64,000 bases of DNA from Phycisphaeraceae bacterium (GTDB lineage: Bacteria; Planctomycetota; Phycisphaerae; Phycisphaerales; Phycisphaeraceae): positions 48,707 through 112,706 of the forward strand of contig JAJDCY010000011.1 of assembly GCA_029260595.1 (NCBI GenBank). The letters run 5' to 3'. Both the position numbers and the translations under genes were made by a program. This document shows positions 1-9,116 of the stretch, one piece after another (positions within the stretch are counted from its first letter, which is position 1; every line of letters begins with the position of its first letter). The notes beneath the pieces are model-generated. The model did not search any database. It saw only the letters and a list, made by a program, of their open reading frames with translations, and was not told where the DNA came from.

Positions 1-648
1 CTCAAAAAACGCACGGTCCTTCACCAGCGCAACCTTGAGCACCTCGCTGAAACCGCAGCGCCAGTCCCGCCCGCTCAGCGTCGACAAAAACAGTTCGTCA
101 TGCACCACCGCCCAAGGCGGCGTGAACGCACCAAGAAAATTCTTCTTCCCGAAACGATTCACACCGTTCTTCACGCCCACGCTCGAGTCCGCCTGACTCA
201 GCGTCGTCGTCGGCAGCCGCACCAGCCGCACGCCCCGGTGCGATATCGCAGCCGCGAACCCCACCGCATCCAGCAACGCGCCCCCCCCAATCGCCACCAC
301 GCACGACTGGCGACACAACTCCGCATCATGGATCGCCGCGCAAATACGATCGATCACCGCCGCATCGTTCTTGCACGCCTCCCCACCCGGCACCGTCAGG
401 ATCGGCTCAGCCAGCGCGATGTGCTGCGTGTACGCATCCGCATACCCCCGCACCCGTTCGTCGATATAAGGCCAGCGCTCCGCCACCCCCTGATCCACCA
501 CGACCAATGTCCGCACCGGGCCGCGCCCCCGACTCTCGCCCTCCGGCGCGATCGCCTCAGCCAACACCGGGTTGTACGGATCAAACGCCTCACGCGTGAA
601 GCGCAACCGATGCACGAACTTGACGGAGAAAGCCGCGTTGGTATCCAA
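1..648 (-). CDS. aroB: 3-dehydroquinate synthase-like protein (partial, C-terminus outside window)
   Basis: The first 216 codons of a sugar-phosphate cyclase of the AroB superfamily; the gene runs off the left edge. The NAD-binding stretch IGGGALLDAVGF and the metal/substrate segment SQADSSVGVKNGVN are visible, followed by FGKKNFLGAF and GFSEVLKVALVKD. AroB converts DAHP to 3-dehydroquinate in the shikimate pathway. The VGVKNGVN...KKNFLGAF wording resembles the EboD-type cyclase subgroup as much as housekeeping AroB, so the substrate is open. TTG at 648-646 is chosen because GAGG lies just upstream and an in-frame stop precedes it. It lies 244 bp downstream of the co-directional amidohydrolase gene. 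Confidence 0.8.
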   Translation of the reverse strand, partial: MDTNAAFSVKFVHRLRFTREAFDPYNPVLAEAIAPEGESRGRGPVRTLVVVDQGVAERWPYIDERVRGYADAYTQHIALAEPILTVPGGEACKNDAAVIDRICAAIHDAELCRQSCVVAIGGGALLDAVGFAAAISHRGVRLVRLPTTTLSQADSSVGVKNGVNRFGKKNFLGAFTPPWAVVHDELFLSTLSGRDWRCGFSEVLKVALVKDRAFFE

Positions 649-892
649 CTTCTATCCTCGTATCGTCGTGTGCGTTTTCGGGCGTCGGGCTGACCGCCCT
701 CTCTCGCCTGCCCCTGACCTCTCCCCCCACAACCCCCCCCGCACGAAGACCACTCCCGCCCTATTCCCCCCCACATGCCCGAAAAACGAAAGGTCCTGCT
801 CCGTGACCGTGGGGGCCCACCCCAGCCGCCCCTCCCATATCCTACTCAACGATCAGCCGGGTGCCCCGCCATTTCATCGGTGAGATTCTATC

Positions 893-2191
893 TTAGGCAT
901 GACAATCCACCCCAGTCACCAACCGCGCCGGCTCATTATTTATCAGAACCTGCTCGAGCGGATCCGCCGAATCCCCCGCATCGATCCCCACCGCGATCAG
1001 CCGTGCCGGCACCCCGGCCCCCAGCGTCGCTGCCCCCGCCGCCTCCGGCCCTAACACCCCCTCACCAGCCAGCCCCGCGATCCCATTCACCGTCGCCATC
1101 CGCAGCAACAGCTCCGGCGAAACCCCATCCCGCCGATACAAATGTCGCATCGCCCCCAGCACCCCCAACGGCTGCACCGCCCCCACAGGCTGACAAACCA
1201 CCGAATCCGTCCCCAAACACACATTCACGCCCCCCTCGATCATCTCCCGATACCGATGCCTCACCCCCTCATCAGGACGGTGGTGCCCGAAATAATCACT
1301 CGCCACCGGGCAATACACCACCGACGCCCCGCACCCGGCCAACACCCCGATATGCGACCCCTCTATATAGTTGCAGTGCGCCAGCAACCACCGCCGCTCA
1401 GCCAACACCGGCGCCAGCCAATCCACCGGGTGCTGCCCCGTCCCACGGATCGTCTGATCCCACCGCCCGATCGCCCGCAACATCTCCGCGAACGGCCCAT
1501 CCCCATCGCGCACAAACCGCACCTCCTCCGTCGTCTCCGCCAGATGCGTACACAACCCGACACCCCGCGCACACGCCCCGACGCCCCGCGCCGCCAACCC
1601 CGCCGCCTCACGATACAACCCCAGCCCACACGAATACGGCGCATGAGGCTGCAACCCGATGCTCCCCTCACCATCCCCCTCACTAAAATCCCTCGTTAAC
1701 CGCTCCACCGCCTCCGCTTCGTGCAACCCGATCCCAAAACACTCCAGATAACTCACCCCGCCAAGCCCGCTCTCCGCCCGATCCGCCGCCGCCCCCACCG
1801 ACCCGGCGATATCGCCGATCCACCCCACCCCGTGTTCGATCGACATCACCGCCCCCCGCCGCACCGCCGCCCGCTCCGCCTCCCGCGTCCGCGGCCCCAG
1901 CTCCATCACCTCCCGCAACCAACCCGTAAAGGCCCCCCCATATGCCCGCGGCCCCACCGCGCTCAGCCCCAGGTGCGCATGCGCATTGACCAGCGCCGGC
2001 ATCAACAAGCACTCACCTAAATCGACTTGCCCCGCCCCACTCCGCTCCCCAACCTCCCCGCACACCGCCCCCACCTCCCCCGCCGCGACGACCCGCCCAC
2101 CCGCCACCGCCACCGCCCCAGGCCGCGCACAACACCCCGCCGCGTCCCGCACCGCCGCCGCACGATAAACCACCACCGCCGACCCACGCAT
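893..2191 (-). CDS. Amidohydrolase, SsnA/TrzN-type metal-dependent deaminase
   Basis: A 432-aa amidohydrolase-superfamily enzyme of the cytosine deaminase/chlorohydrolase type. The metal-binding motif NAHAHLGLS follows the N-terminal beta-sandwich. Further motifs are LQPHAPYSCGLGLY, THLAETTEE, LLAHCNYIEGSHI and CLGTDSV, which supply the remaining histidines and the aspartate. Such enzymes deaminate purine-like or adenosyl compounds (guanine, S-adenosylhomocysteine, aminodeoxyfutalosine); which one applies here cannot be read from the sequence. ATG at 2191 is preferred over a start 60 bases further upstream because GAGGTG sits 4 bases before it. Codons are G/T-ending, unlike the divergent OmpA gene, because the + strand here is C-rich. 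Confidence 0.88.
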   Translation of the reverse strand: MRGSAVVVYRAAAVRDAAGCCARPGAVAVAGGRVVAAGEVGAVCGEVGERSGAGQVDLGECLLMPALVNAHAHLGLSAVGPRAYGGAFTGWLREVMELGPRTREAERAAVRRGAVMSIEHGVGWIGDIAGSVGAAADRAESGLGGVSYLECFGIGLHEAEAVERLTRDFSEGDGEGSIGLQPHAPYSCGLGLYREAAGLAARGVGACARGVGLCTHLAETTEEVRFVRDGDGPFAEMLRAIGRWDQTIRGTGQHPVDWLAPVLAERRWLLAHCNYIEGSHIGVLAGCGASVVYCPVASDYFGHHRPDEGVRHRYREMIEGGVNVCLGTDSVVCQPVGAVQPLGVLGAMRHLYRRDGVSPELLLRMATVNGIAGLAGEGVLGPEAAGAATLGAGVPARLIAVGIDAGDSADPLEQVLINNEPARLVTGVDCHA

Positions 2192-2252
2192 AAAACACCT
2201 CGCAAACTCTCTCCGCCTCCCCGCCCGCTCCCCCTGCCACTGCCCGCACAAA

Positions 2253-2280
2253 TTGATTTTTCAACCGTACACGATAGCTT
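2253..2280 (+). promoter_or_regulatory. Possible sigma70-type promoter for the OmpA-family gene
   Basis: TTGATT at 2253-2258 and TAGCTT at 2275-2280 are separated by 16 bases in the divergent intergenic region. AAGGA follows at about 2315, ahead of ATG 2329. The -10 match is only partial. Confidence 0.3.
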
Positions 2281-2328
2281 GTACACAGACTCGCCACGCG
2301 AACCGACCCCGCATAAGGACCCACAACA

Positions 2329-3309
2329 ATGGCCTACCCAAGAACCCTCACCGCGCTGTTGTTAGCACTCGCCGCCACAGGCTGCGTCTCCCAACGACAC
2401 GCCGACGACCTGCAGACACGCTGGCGCATGTCCAACGAGCAACTCATCGAGCTGCGCGTACAGCTAGAAGAAAAACAAGCACTCGTCGACGCGATGCAGG
2501 ACCAGGCACACGCACAGGACGCCGGCCTCGCCGACCGCGCGCGCAACGCCGAAGCCGAACGCGACCGGCTCGCCGCCGCGCTCGACGAAGCCGAGAAACA
2601 ACTCCGCTCCATCGGCACCGGCCCCATCCTCGAAGCCGAGCTCGACCTCGCGCTTAACAAACTCGCCGCCACCAACCCCGGCCTCATGAGCTACGACCCC
2701 GCGCTGGGCATGGTCAAGTTCTCCAGCGACCTCACCTTTGACCTGGGCAGCACCGACCTCTCCACCGCCGCCGCCGCCTCCCTGGCCAAGTTCGCTCGCA
2801 TCCTCCAATCACCCAACGCCAACGGCTACACCGCCTGCATCGTCGGACACACCGACAACGTCCCCATCAAAAAGCCCGACACCCGCGCCAAACACCCCAC
2901 CAACTGGCACCTGTCAGTCCACCGCGCTATCGCCGTCAAGGACGCGCTCGTTGACGCAGGCGTCCCCGCCGACCGCCTCGGCGTCGCAGGCTACGGCCCC
3001 GAACGACCCATCGCCGCCAACGCACGCAAAGGCAGCCAGGCCAACCGCCGCGTCGAGATCTACCTCATCCGCTCCGACCACGCCGGCGTCATCGGCCGCG
3101 CCCAACCCGGCAACTACACCGACTTGCTCGCCGCCGACACCCTCGCCGAGCCCGACCCCATCCCCGAACCCACCCCCCCCGCCATCAAACCCGCACCCGC
3201 CCCCCCCAAACCCATGACCCCAATCACCGCCAAGCCCGAACCCAAGCCCGAACCCGAAACCCCCACCAAAACCCCCGACCCCGGCCCCGGCATCGACATG
3301 TTCAAGTAA
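2329..3309 (+). CDS. OmpA-family outer-membrane lipoprotein
   Basis: A 326-aa protein with a lipoprotein signal peptide: a hydrophobic core ending in LAATGC, so Cys19 is the probable lipidated residue. Residues 25-110 form a charged coiled coil. Residues ~130-250 form an OmpA/MotB peptidoglycan-binding domain with FDLGSTDL, VGHTDNVP, NWHLSVHRA and NRRVEIYL. A Pro/Lys-rich low-complexity tail (~270-326) follows. The family tethers the outer membrane to peptidoglycan by binding meso-diaminopimelate. It is transcribed divergently from the amidohydrolase. Confidence 0.93.
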   Translation: MAYPRTLTALLLALAATGCVSQRHADDLQTRWRMSNEQLIELRVQLEEKQALVDAMQDQAHAQDAGLADRARNAEAERDRLAAALDEAEKQLRSIGTGPILEAELDLALNKLAATNPGLMSYDPALGMVKFSSDLTFDLGSTDLSTAAAASLAKFARILQSPNANGYTACIVGHTDNVPIKKPDTRAKHPTNWHLSVHRAIAVKDALVDAGVPADRLGVAGYGPERPIAANARKGSQANRRVEIYLIRSDHAGVIGRAQPGNYTDLLAADTLAEPDPIPEPTPPAIKPAPAPPKPMTPITAKPEPKPEPETPTKTPDPGPGIDMFK

Positions 3310-3610
3310 CCGCCACCCCACCCCGACTGTGCTACTGGCCGCTCGCCCGCCAGTGCTCCGCCGCCGACTCCCTCACGCCACTTCTCCCGTAGGCCAGGTC
3401 ATCGGCCTGCCGCCCAGTGCCCCATCTAATAAACCACTGCGCGCACCGACACCAACCCGAAATCTCGCGGGCTCCAACAGCGCGCCTACAATAAGACACC
3501 AAACACCCGTCGCACCCACGAATCTCGCGGGCCCGAGGCACTCTGCCCTTACTCCCTAAAAACCCCCAGACGCCGCACGCCCGATCAACTGCGCAACAAC
3601 ACCCAAAACG
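3310..3610 (+). other. Intergenic region with one REP-like palindrome and short direct repeats
   Basis: No gene is recognised. It holds a REP-like hairpin at 3329-3360 and two copies of an AATCTCGCGGGC motif (near 3462 and 3521). The short open frames here have no coding character. Confidence 0.5.
3329..3360 (+). repeat. REP-like palindrome, ACTGGC...GCCAGT type
   Basis: GTGCTACTGGC and GCCAGTGCTCC arms flank a GC-rich loop. It is closely similar to the copy at 28389-28419, and it shares the GTGC(C/T)ACTG...CAGTG layout of the other REP families in this window. Confidence 0.6.
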
Positions 3611-4894
3611 ATGGGCCGTACCACACTCCAAACCACCGCCCTCACGATCGCACTGGCATTGTCCGCCGCTCAACCCCTGTGCGCCGCCGACTACCGTTTC
3701 ACCAAGATCGCCGACTCCGATGGCCCGATCACGCTCCCGTCACTGTTTGCCACGATGAACAACGCAGGCCTGGTCGCCTTCACCGGTATCGACGAGGAGG
3801 GTGGCCACGCGATCTATGTCAGTGACGGCGGGCCATACACGAAAGTCGCCGACGGCGACGGACGCTTATCGATGTTCGCAACCATGCCGGTAATCAACGA
3901 GCTGGGCACTGTCTTGTTCCGTGCGATAATTAGCACGAATCAAAGGCCGGGCATCTTCGTCGCCTCCACCCACACACCCGCGCTTGCCGTCACCACACTC
4001 GCCGACAGCACCGCGGGTTTCTCCAGCATTGGCTTTTTCACACTCTCCCTGAACAACGCCAACGTCGCGGCGTTCCAAGGCTATCGCTTCGGTGGCGATC
4101 AGGGCGTCTTCACCAGCAACGTCACCACCGCCCCCTACACCCTCACGACCATCGCCGACAACACCGACTCACCATTCATGGCCACCGACTCACCCATGAT
4201 CAACAACGCCGGGCAGGTCTCCTTTCTCTCATACCTGGAAAACGGCGAAACCGCCGTGTACGTCGGCGGCACCGACCGCCCCCGCAACGACGCCACCCTC
4301 ATCGCCGACACGACCGGACCCCTCGCCTACATCCTCAACCCCGTGATGAACGACTCCGCAACCGTCGCCTTCGAAGGCCGGCTCAGCGACAACATCACCA
4401 AAGCCGTCTACCTTGCCTCACCCGACACACACCCCAACCAGATCGACCCCCTGTTTACCATCAACCCGATCAACGGCTTCAAGGACCTCAACTCACTCGC
4501 CATAAGCAACAACGGCTCGGTCGTGTTCACCGCCGACATCAGCAACCAGCACGAAGGCCTCTACGTCGCCACCCCCGACGGCGAGATCGAAAAAATCATC
4601 CAGACAGGCCTAGCCATCGACGGCGCGCGCATCGAATCCATCTTTCTATCCAGACGCGGCAGCTTCAACGACTCAGGCCAGATCGTGTTCCGCGTCGGCC
4701 TGGCCAACCACCGTTCCGCCATCTACCGCGCCGACCCTATCATCCCCGAACCCGCCACACTCGCCCCGACCTCTATGATCTCGATCACACTATTCACGCG
4801 CCCATCGCGTAAGGCGGGCCATCGAGCTGCCGCGATAACCCCCCCTACCCCTCCCCGGGCCAACCCTCGAACACAAACTTCCCGTCCTTGCTAA
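3611..4894 (+). CDS. Secreted NxxGxVAF tandem-repeat protein with degenerate PEP-CTERM tail
   Basis: A 427-aa exported protein. A signal peptide (residues 1-25, ending LCA) is followed by seven repeats of a ~55-residue unit with an NxxGxVxF core: MNNAGLVAF, INELGTVLF, LNNANVAAF, INNAGQVSF, MNDSATVAF, ISNNGSVVF, FNDSGQIVF. This is the choice-of-anchor tandem-repeat type seen with PEP-CTERM systems; no enzymatic role is known. IPEPATLA at residues ~378-385 resembles a PEP-CTERM start, but the hydrophobic stretch is short and the frame continues past the basic residues. It then overlaps the 3' end of the convergent aminopeptidase gene by 50 bp. The tail has probably lost its original stop. Confidence 0.75.
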   Translation: MGRTTLQTTALTIALALSAAQPLCAADYRFTKIADSDGPITLPSLFATMNNAGLVAFTGIDEEGGHAIYVSDGGPYTKVADGDGRLSMFATMPVINELGTVLFRAIISTNQRPGIFVASTHTPALAVTTLADSTAGFSSIGFFTLSLNNANVAAFQGYRFGGDQGVFTSNVTTAPYTLTTIADNTDSPFMATDSPMINNAGQVSFLSYLENGETAVYVGGTDRPRNDATLIADTTGPLAYILNPVMNDSATVAFEGRLSDNITKAVYLASPDTHPNQIDPLFTINPINGFKDLNSLAISNNGSVVFTADISNQHEGLYVATPDGEIEKIIQTGLAIDGARIESIFLSRRGSFNDSGQIVFRVGLANHRSAIYRADPIIPEPATLAPTSMISITLFTRPSRKAGHRAAAITPPTPPRANPRTQTSRPC

Positions 4895-5984
4895 TCACCT
4901 CACCGTCCACCGTCACCGTCCCGCCCTCGCGCAGGTCGCACACCATATCCCAGTGCAGCCCCGACTCGTTCGCGTTGCCCGTCTCCGGGTACCCCGCCCC
5001 GACGGCCGCGTGGAACGTCCCCCCGATCTTCTCATCGAACAGCGTGTTCTTCGTGTACTTGCGGATCTCATAGTTCGTCCCGATCGCGATCTCGCCCAAG
5101 CTGCGCGCCCCCTCATCCTGATCCAGCATCTGCTCAAGAAAATCCTGATTCTTCGACGCCTTGGCCTTGACCACACGCCCCTTCTCAAACGTCAGCTCGA
5201 TGTCATGCACCTCGCGCCCGTTGTGCACCGCCGGGAACGAGTACCGCACCACCCCGTTCACCCCACCGTCCTCCGCATCGAGGTTCGGCCCCGTAAACAC
5301 TTCCCCATCCGGGAAATTATGGTGCCCGCAACAGTTCACCCACTTCATCCCCGTCACATTCACATGCAGGTCAGTCCCATTCGCCGCCTGAAAGTGCAGC
5401 CGCTTCTTCCCATTCAGATAGTCCACCACCTTCTGCTGCCGCGCCTCGATCGCACGCCACACCGCCACCGGATCGTCCTTATCCAAGTGCCCCGCCGCGA
5501 ACACAAAGTCTTCGTAGTTGCGAAGACTCATCTCCGCGTCCTGAGCGCTCGCCGACGTCGGGAACAGCGTCCCCACCCAGCGCAACTCATCCTTCGCCGC
5601 GCGCTCCATGAACCGCTTAAAGATCGGCTTGCGCGCCGCCGACGCCTTGCCCTGACGCTTCGGGTCCACCTGCGACATGCTCTTGGTGTTCGTCTCCGCC
5701 CACAGCCCGATCGACACATCGATCGTCTCAACCTCGTTCACCAGCAACGGGCTGACATATTCCAACTGCTTATCGTCGGCCCTCTCCAAAAACAAATCCC
5801 GCAACGTGTCCGGCGCACACTTCAGGTGAGGGTGCGCACCCGCCGCCAACACCCGCTCATAGACCGCTTCGAGCAGCGGGATCGACACCGGGTCGCCCGT
5901 GATCCTCACCACCTGCCCCGGCTTCACCCCCGTCGAATAATCCACCAGCACCCCGGCCAACTTCTCCAAACGCTGATCGCGCAT
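4845..5984 (-). CDS. Aminopeptidase, peptidase family M29
   Basis: A 379-aa M29 (AmpS/PepS/aminopeptidase T) enzyme, full length for the family. These cytosolic dinuclear metallopeptidases remove N-terminal residues from peptides. The C-terminal half carries the expected metal-ligand segments: GEIAIGTNYEI, FDEKIGGTFHAAVG and the HWD motif of GLHWDMV. The N-terminal half (LVDYSTGVKPGQVVRI) matches the family's opening. It is convergent with the preceding repeat protein, overlapping by 50 bp, and stands as a single gene. Confidence 0.93.
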   Translation of the reverse strand: MRDQRLEKLAGVLVDYSTGVKPGQVVRITGDPVSIPLLEAVYERVLAAGAHPHLKCAPDTLRDLFLERADDKQLEYVSPLLVNEVETIDVSIGLWAETNTKSMSQVDPKRQGKASAARKPIFKRFMERAAKDELRWVGTLFPTSASAQDAEMSLRNYEDFVFAAGHLDKDDPVAVWRAIEARQQKVVDYLNGKKRLHFQAANGTDLHVNVTGMKWVNCCGHHNFPDGEVFTGPNLDAEDGGVNGVVRYSFPAVHNGREVHDIELTFEKGRVVKAKASKNQDFLEQMLDQDEGARSLGEIAIGTNYEIRKYTKNTLFDEKIGGTFHAAVGAGYPETGNANESGLHWDMVCDLREGGTVTVDGEVISKDGKFVFEGWPGEG

Positions 5985-6229
5985 ATCGCTACCTCATCCT
6001 GTTTCATTAAATGAACTTCCGACCCGAAAAGCCCCCGATCTTAAAGCCAATCCCCCCACCAGCAAACCCCATCGGCTGTGCCAACCACTTCCCCCGCTCT
6101 TTCCGCCCCACAACCCCTACCCAACCCCTGCAAACCACCCGATACTGTTATTATGGTGGCAGGCGCCGTCCACCCACCGCGTCGCCCTCGCTCATCTGTC
6201 CGACACTCCACACGCTGGAGGAACCGACC

Positions 6230-7246
6230 TTGCCCCCAAAGCCCACGGGCCAGCAACCCCAGGCCACCTCCCCCGGCACCGCCCAACGCTCACCCGCGCC
6301 AACCCCCTCACCCAGCCCCGCACCGCCCGACCTGAACTTCGGCTCACACCTCGAACCCGCACTGCTCCAAGCCTGCGACAACCGACTCTCCATGCTCCGC
6401 TGGTTCCGCACCTCCTGGCAGCGAGGCGGCGCACTCACCGGCTATGCGATCTACCGCGATGCCAACAACCACGACCACCACGTTGTCGTCAAGCTCCCCG
6501 TCCCACCCGCCGAACGACAGTGGCTGATCAACCTCCAACACGGCGACGACGTCTGCCCCCGCCTGCTCGCCCAAGGCCAATCGCTCGACCAATACGACCT
6601 CGCCTGGGTCGTCATGGAATGCCTCCCGCACGGCCCACTGTCCGACGCATGGCAAGGCCAACAATTCAACCTCCTCACCGCCGCCGCCGCACGCTTCTAC
6701 GCCGCCACCACCCAAACCCCCGTCACCCAACCGCCCACCCCCGAAGACTGGCCCGCCGCCTACAAACGCGCACGCGACACCGTCCGACAACACAACCTCC
6801 CCAACTCACAACGCTGGAACAAAGCACTCAAAGCCGCCAACCGCAAACTCCCCGAATGGCTCAACGTCTGGAACGACCGCCCCACCAATCAATGGTGCCA
6901 CGGCGACCTGCACCTGGGCAACGCCATGACACGCAACGAACCGCCCGACGGACCCGCTCTCCTGCTCGACTTCGCACTGGTCCGACCAGGCCACTGGGTT
7001 GAGGACGCCGTCTACCTCGAACGCCTCTACTGGGGCCGAACCGACCGGCTCGCCGGCTGCAAAATCTGCAAACAACTCGCCCACGAACGCAAGAACCTCG
7101 GCCTGCCCGTCGCCCCCGATTGGCCGCGACTCGCCACCGTCCGCCGCGCACTGCTCGCCATGGCCACCCCCCTCATCCCCCAACACCGCGCCGACCCCAC
7201 CCACCTAAACGCCGCCCTGGAAACCCTCGAATCCCACACCCGCTAA
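6230..7246 (+). CDS. Aminoglycoside phosphotransferase-type kinase
   Basis: A 338-aa protein-kinase-like phosphotransferase (APH family). The catalytic loop WCHGDLHLGNAM has the Brenner HGDxHxxN pattern, and LLDFALV follows as the metal-binding DFG equivalent. The N-terminal lobe is less conserved; the first ~45 residues are Pro/Thr-rich. The substrate cannot be predicted; family members phosphorylate choline, homoserine, sugars or drugs. TTG 6230 is chosen because GGAGG lies 8 bases upstream. An in-frame ATG at 6011 would add 73 low-complexity residues. Confidence 0.82.
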   Translation: MPPKPTGQQPQATSPGTAQRSPAPTPSPSPAPPDLNFGSHLEPALLQACDNRLSMLRWFRTSWQRGGALTGYAIYRDANNHDHHVVVKLPVPPAERQWLINLQHGDDVCPRLLAQGQSLDQYDLAWVVMECLPHGPLSDAWQGQQFNLLTAAAARFYAATTQTPVTQPPTPEDWPAAYKRARDTVRQHNLPNSQRWNKALKAANRKLPEWLNVWNDRPTNQWCHGDLHLGNAMTRNEPPDGPALLLDFALVRPGHWVEDAVYLERLYWGRTDRLAGCKICKQLAHERKNLGLPVAPDWPRLATVRRALLAMATPLIPQHRADPTHLNAALETLESHTR

Positions 7247-7329
7247 CCCCCGTCCCACAGCCGCGCGCAAAAAAAAGACGCCGGTTCACTCGAACCCGCG
7301 CCACCGCACCATCATCCATTCAGGAAAAC

Positions 7330-7545
7330 CTACGCCGTGGTATCAATCACCTTGCCGAGCCCAGACGCCTGGGCCAACGTCTGCTGAAGCTGCGCCGCCT
7401 GCTCGAGCATCGAGATCGCCGCCGCGCCCTGGGCCTCGGTTACGTTCTTAGCCTTCACCGCCACAGCCATGCCGATCTGGCCTTGCAGCGAGGCATTTGA
7501 AGCACTGATTGAACCGATAGCGGACATGCCCATACGATCGGCCAT
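7330..7545 (-). CDS. Small YjfB-like putative motility protein
   Basis: 71 residues with the look of the YjfB family of putative motility proteins: SISASNASLQGQIGMAVAVKAK, then an Ala-rich segment and ISMLEQAAQLQQ. Its role is unknown. It lies 50 bp downstream of the signalling operon in the same direction, so it may be read through from that operon. The assignment rests on pattern similarity only. Confidence 0.55.
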   Translation of the reverse strand: MADRMGMSAIGSISASNASLQGQIGMAVAVKAKNVTEAQGAAAISMLEQAAQLQQTLAQASGLGKVIDTTA

Positions 7546-7596
7546 CGCGGGGGCCAGCTTGAAAGATTGCCCAAGCCCGGTCGGTGTAGGCCGTCC

Positions 7597-8670
7597 TCAG
7601 CGTTCCGCGTTGGACGGCAGGGTGAAGAAAAACCCGCTGCCCTGGCCCTCGACCGACTCGACCCAGATGCGGCCGCCGTGCTGGTCCGCCACCTTCTTGC
7701 ACAGCGCCAGCCCCAGGCCGCTGCCGTCGTACCGTGCCCGAGTGTTCAACCGCTGGAACGGGCGGAAGACCTTCTCCAACGAATCCGCCGCGATGCCGAT
7801 CCCGTTGTCCCGAACACACACGCACCACCGATCGCCCTCCTGCACAGCGGACACACGCACGACCGGATAATCACCATCGCGCCGGTACTTCAGGCCGTTG
7901 ACCACCAGGTTCTGCAGCAACTGACACAACCCGGTCCGGTCGCCGCGGACCTGCGGCAACGGATCGACACACACCCGCCCGTCACACTCACCGATCAGGG
8001 CCTCGCACCGCGCGACGACCTCGGCGACGACCACGTCCAAGTCAACCGGCTCGAACACCACCGCGCTGCGCCCTGTCCGTGTGTATTCAAGCAAATCATC
8101 GATTAGCCGCGCCATCCGCGTGCCCGAGTCGCGGATGCGCTGACAGTGCTCCAACACTTTCTCATGCTTGCCGGCTTCGAGGTCCAGCGCCAGGAGTTGC
8201 GCGAACCCGACCAGCGAACGCAGCGGCGCCTTCAGATCGTGTGATGCCATCGACGCGAACATCTTCAACTCTTCCTGCTGCTCGAAAACCTGTTGCGTGA
8301 GCGCAGCCGTCCGGACCGCGCTATCGACCGCGCGCCGCAGGACATCGCCGTCGAGGTCTCTTTTCGGCAGGTAGTCCGACGCCCCGAGCTTCATGGCCTC
8401 GACCGCGACCTGTTCGTCGCCGTGCCCGGTCATCATGACAACAGGAACCCCGGATTCGACGAACGCCGGGATCAGACCCGTACCCTCGGCGTCCGGCAGC
8501 AGGAAATCGAGCAAGACACAATCGGGGCGTTCGCGGGCGAGGCTGTCGGCCGCGGCCTGGCCCGTCCCGGCGTCAACCACACGCCAAACGCCACCCACCA
8601 TCCGGTGGACGCGCTCACGGTCCAGCTCGTCGTCCTCAACCAGCAGCACGGTCAGAGTTGGGTTGGTCAT
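7597..8670 (-). CDS. Hybrid REC-histidine kinase
   Basis: A 357-aa soluble signalling protein. An N-terminal receiver domain (~7-120) has acidic pocket EDD at 12-14, phosphoacceptor Asp55 in CVLLDFLLP and Lys103. It is followed by a HisKA dimerisation domain with His144 in FASMASHDLKAPL and a HATPase domain (QNLVVNGLKY, DNGIGIA, GSGLGLAL). Receiver-before-kinase order suggests that phosphorylation by another kinase tunes its own activity. ATG 8670 overlaps the stop of the upstream regulator (ATGA), so the two are translationally coupled. Last gene of the four-gene signalling operon. Confidence 0.93.
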   Translation of the reverse strand: MTNPTLTVLLVEDDELDRERVHRMVGGVWRVVDAGTGQAAADSLARERPDCVLLDFLLPDAEGTGLIPAFVESGVPVVMMTGHGDEQVAVEAMKLGASDYLPKRDLDGDVLRRAVDSAVRTAALTQQVFEQQEELKMFASMASHDLKAPLRSLVGFAQLLALDLEAGKHEKVLEHCQRIRDSGTRMARLIDDLLEYTRTGRSAVVFEPVDLDVVVAEVVARCEALIGECDGRVCVDPLPQVRGDRTGLCQLLQNLVVNGLKYRRDGDYPVVRVSAVQEGDRWCVCVRDNGIGIAADSLEKVFRPFQRLNTRARYDGSGLGLALCKKVADQHGGRIWVESVEGQGSGFFFTLPSNAER

Positions 8671-9107
8671 GGTGTTTTTTCCGGTGGGAATTCGACGTAC
8701 CGCCAAAAACACTCTACCACCCGGGCGAGGTGACTAAAGTCCTCGCCGGCCTTGGATTTGACGAGGTAGCCGGCGACCTGGCTGGCGTAGGCGGCGGCCT
8801 TGTCGGTGTCGGCGTCGGAGGTGGTGAGCACAAACACGATGGTGTCGCGCAGATGCGGATCGGCGCGGAGTTCGGCGAGAAACTCGATGCCGTCCATCCG
8901 GGGCATGTTCAGGTCCAGGAGCACCAGGTAAGGCCGCCTGAGGGGGGCTTGCCCGTCCCGTCCGCGCAGCAGCTCGAGCGCCTCGACGCCGTCGCAGACG
9001 CGGTGGATGGGGTTGGCGATCTTCTGCTTTCGGAAGGCGCGCGCTACGGCCTCGGCGTCAAGGTCGTCGTCCTCGACCAGAACAATGTGGACCGTCCGAT
9101 CATCCAT
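8667..9107 (-). CDS. Single-domain response regulator, Rcp1-like
   Basis: A 146-aa stand-alone receiver domain with VEDDD at 11-15, phosphoacceptor Asp65 in LVLLDLNMPRMDG, and TTSDADTDK near the switch Thr. Length and the DG(V/E)EALELL and LAELRADP segments match Rcp1-type regulators, which are phosphorylated by phytochrome-like or PAS kinases. It lies 9 bp after the CHASE-PAS kinase gene, the likely phosphodonor, and overlaps the next gene by ATGA. Confidence 0.93.
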   Translation of the reverse strand: MDDRTVHIVLVEDDDLDAEAVARAFRKQKIANPIHRVCDGVEALELLRGRDGQAPLRRPYLVLLDLNMPRMDGIEFLAELRADPHLRDTIVFVLTTSDADTDKAAAYASQVAGYLVKSKAGEDFSHLARVVECFWRYVEFPPEKTP

Positions 9108-9116
9108 CGTGTTCCC

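Noticed and set aside
775..1686. Long Pro/Thr-rich + strand open frame
   Set aside because: Antisense to the amidohydrolase; composition simply reflects the C-rich strand, with no domain or start signal.
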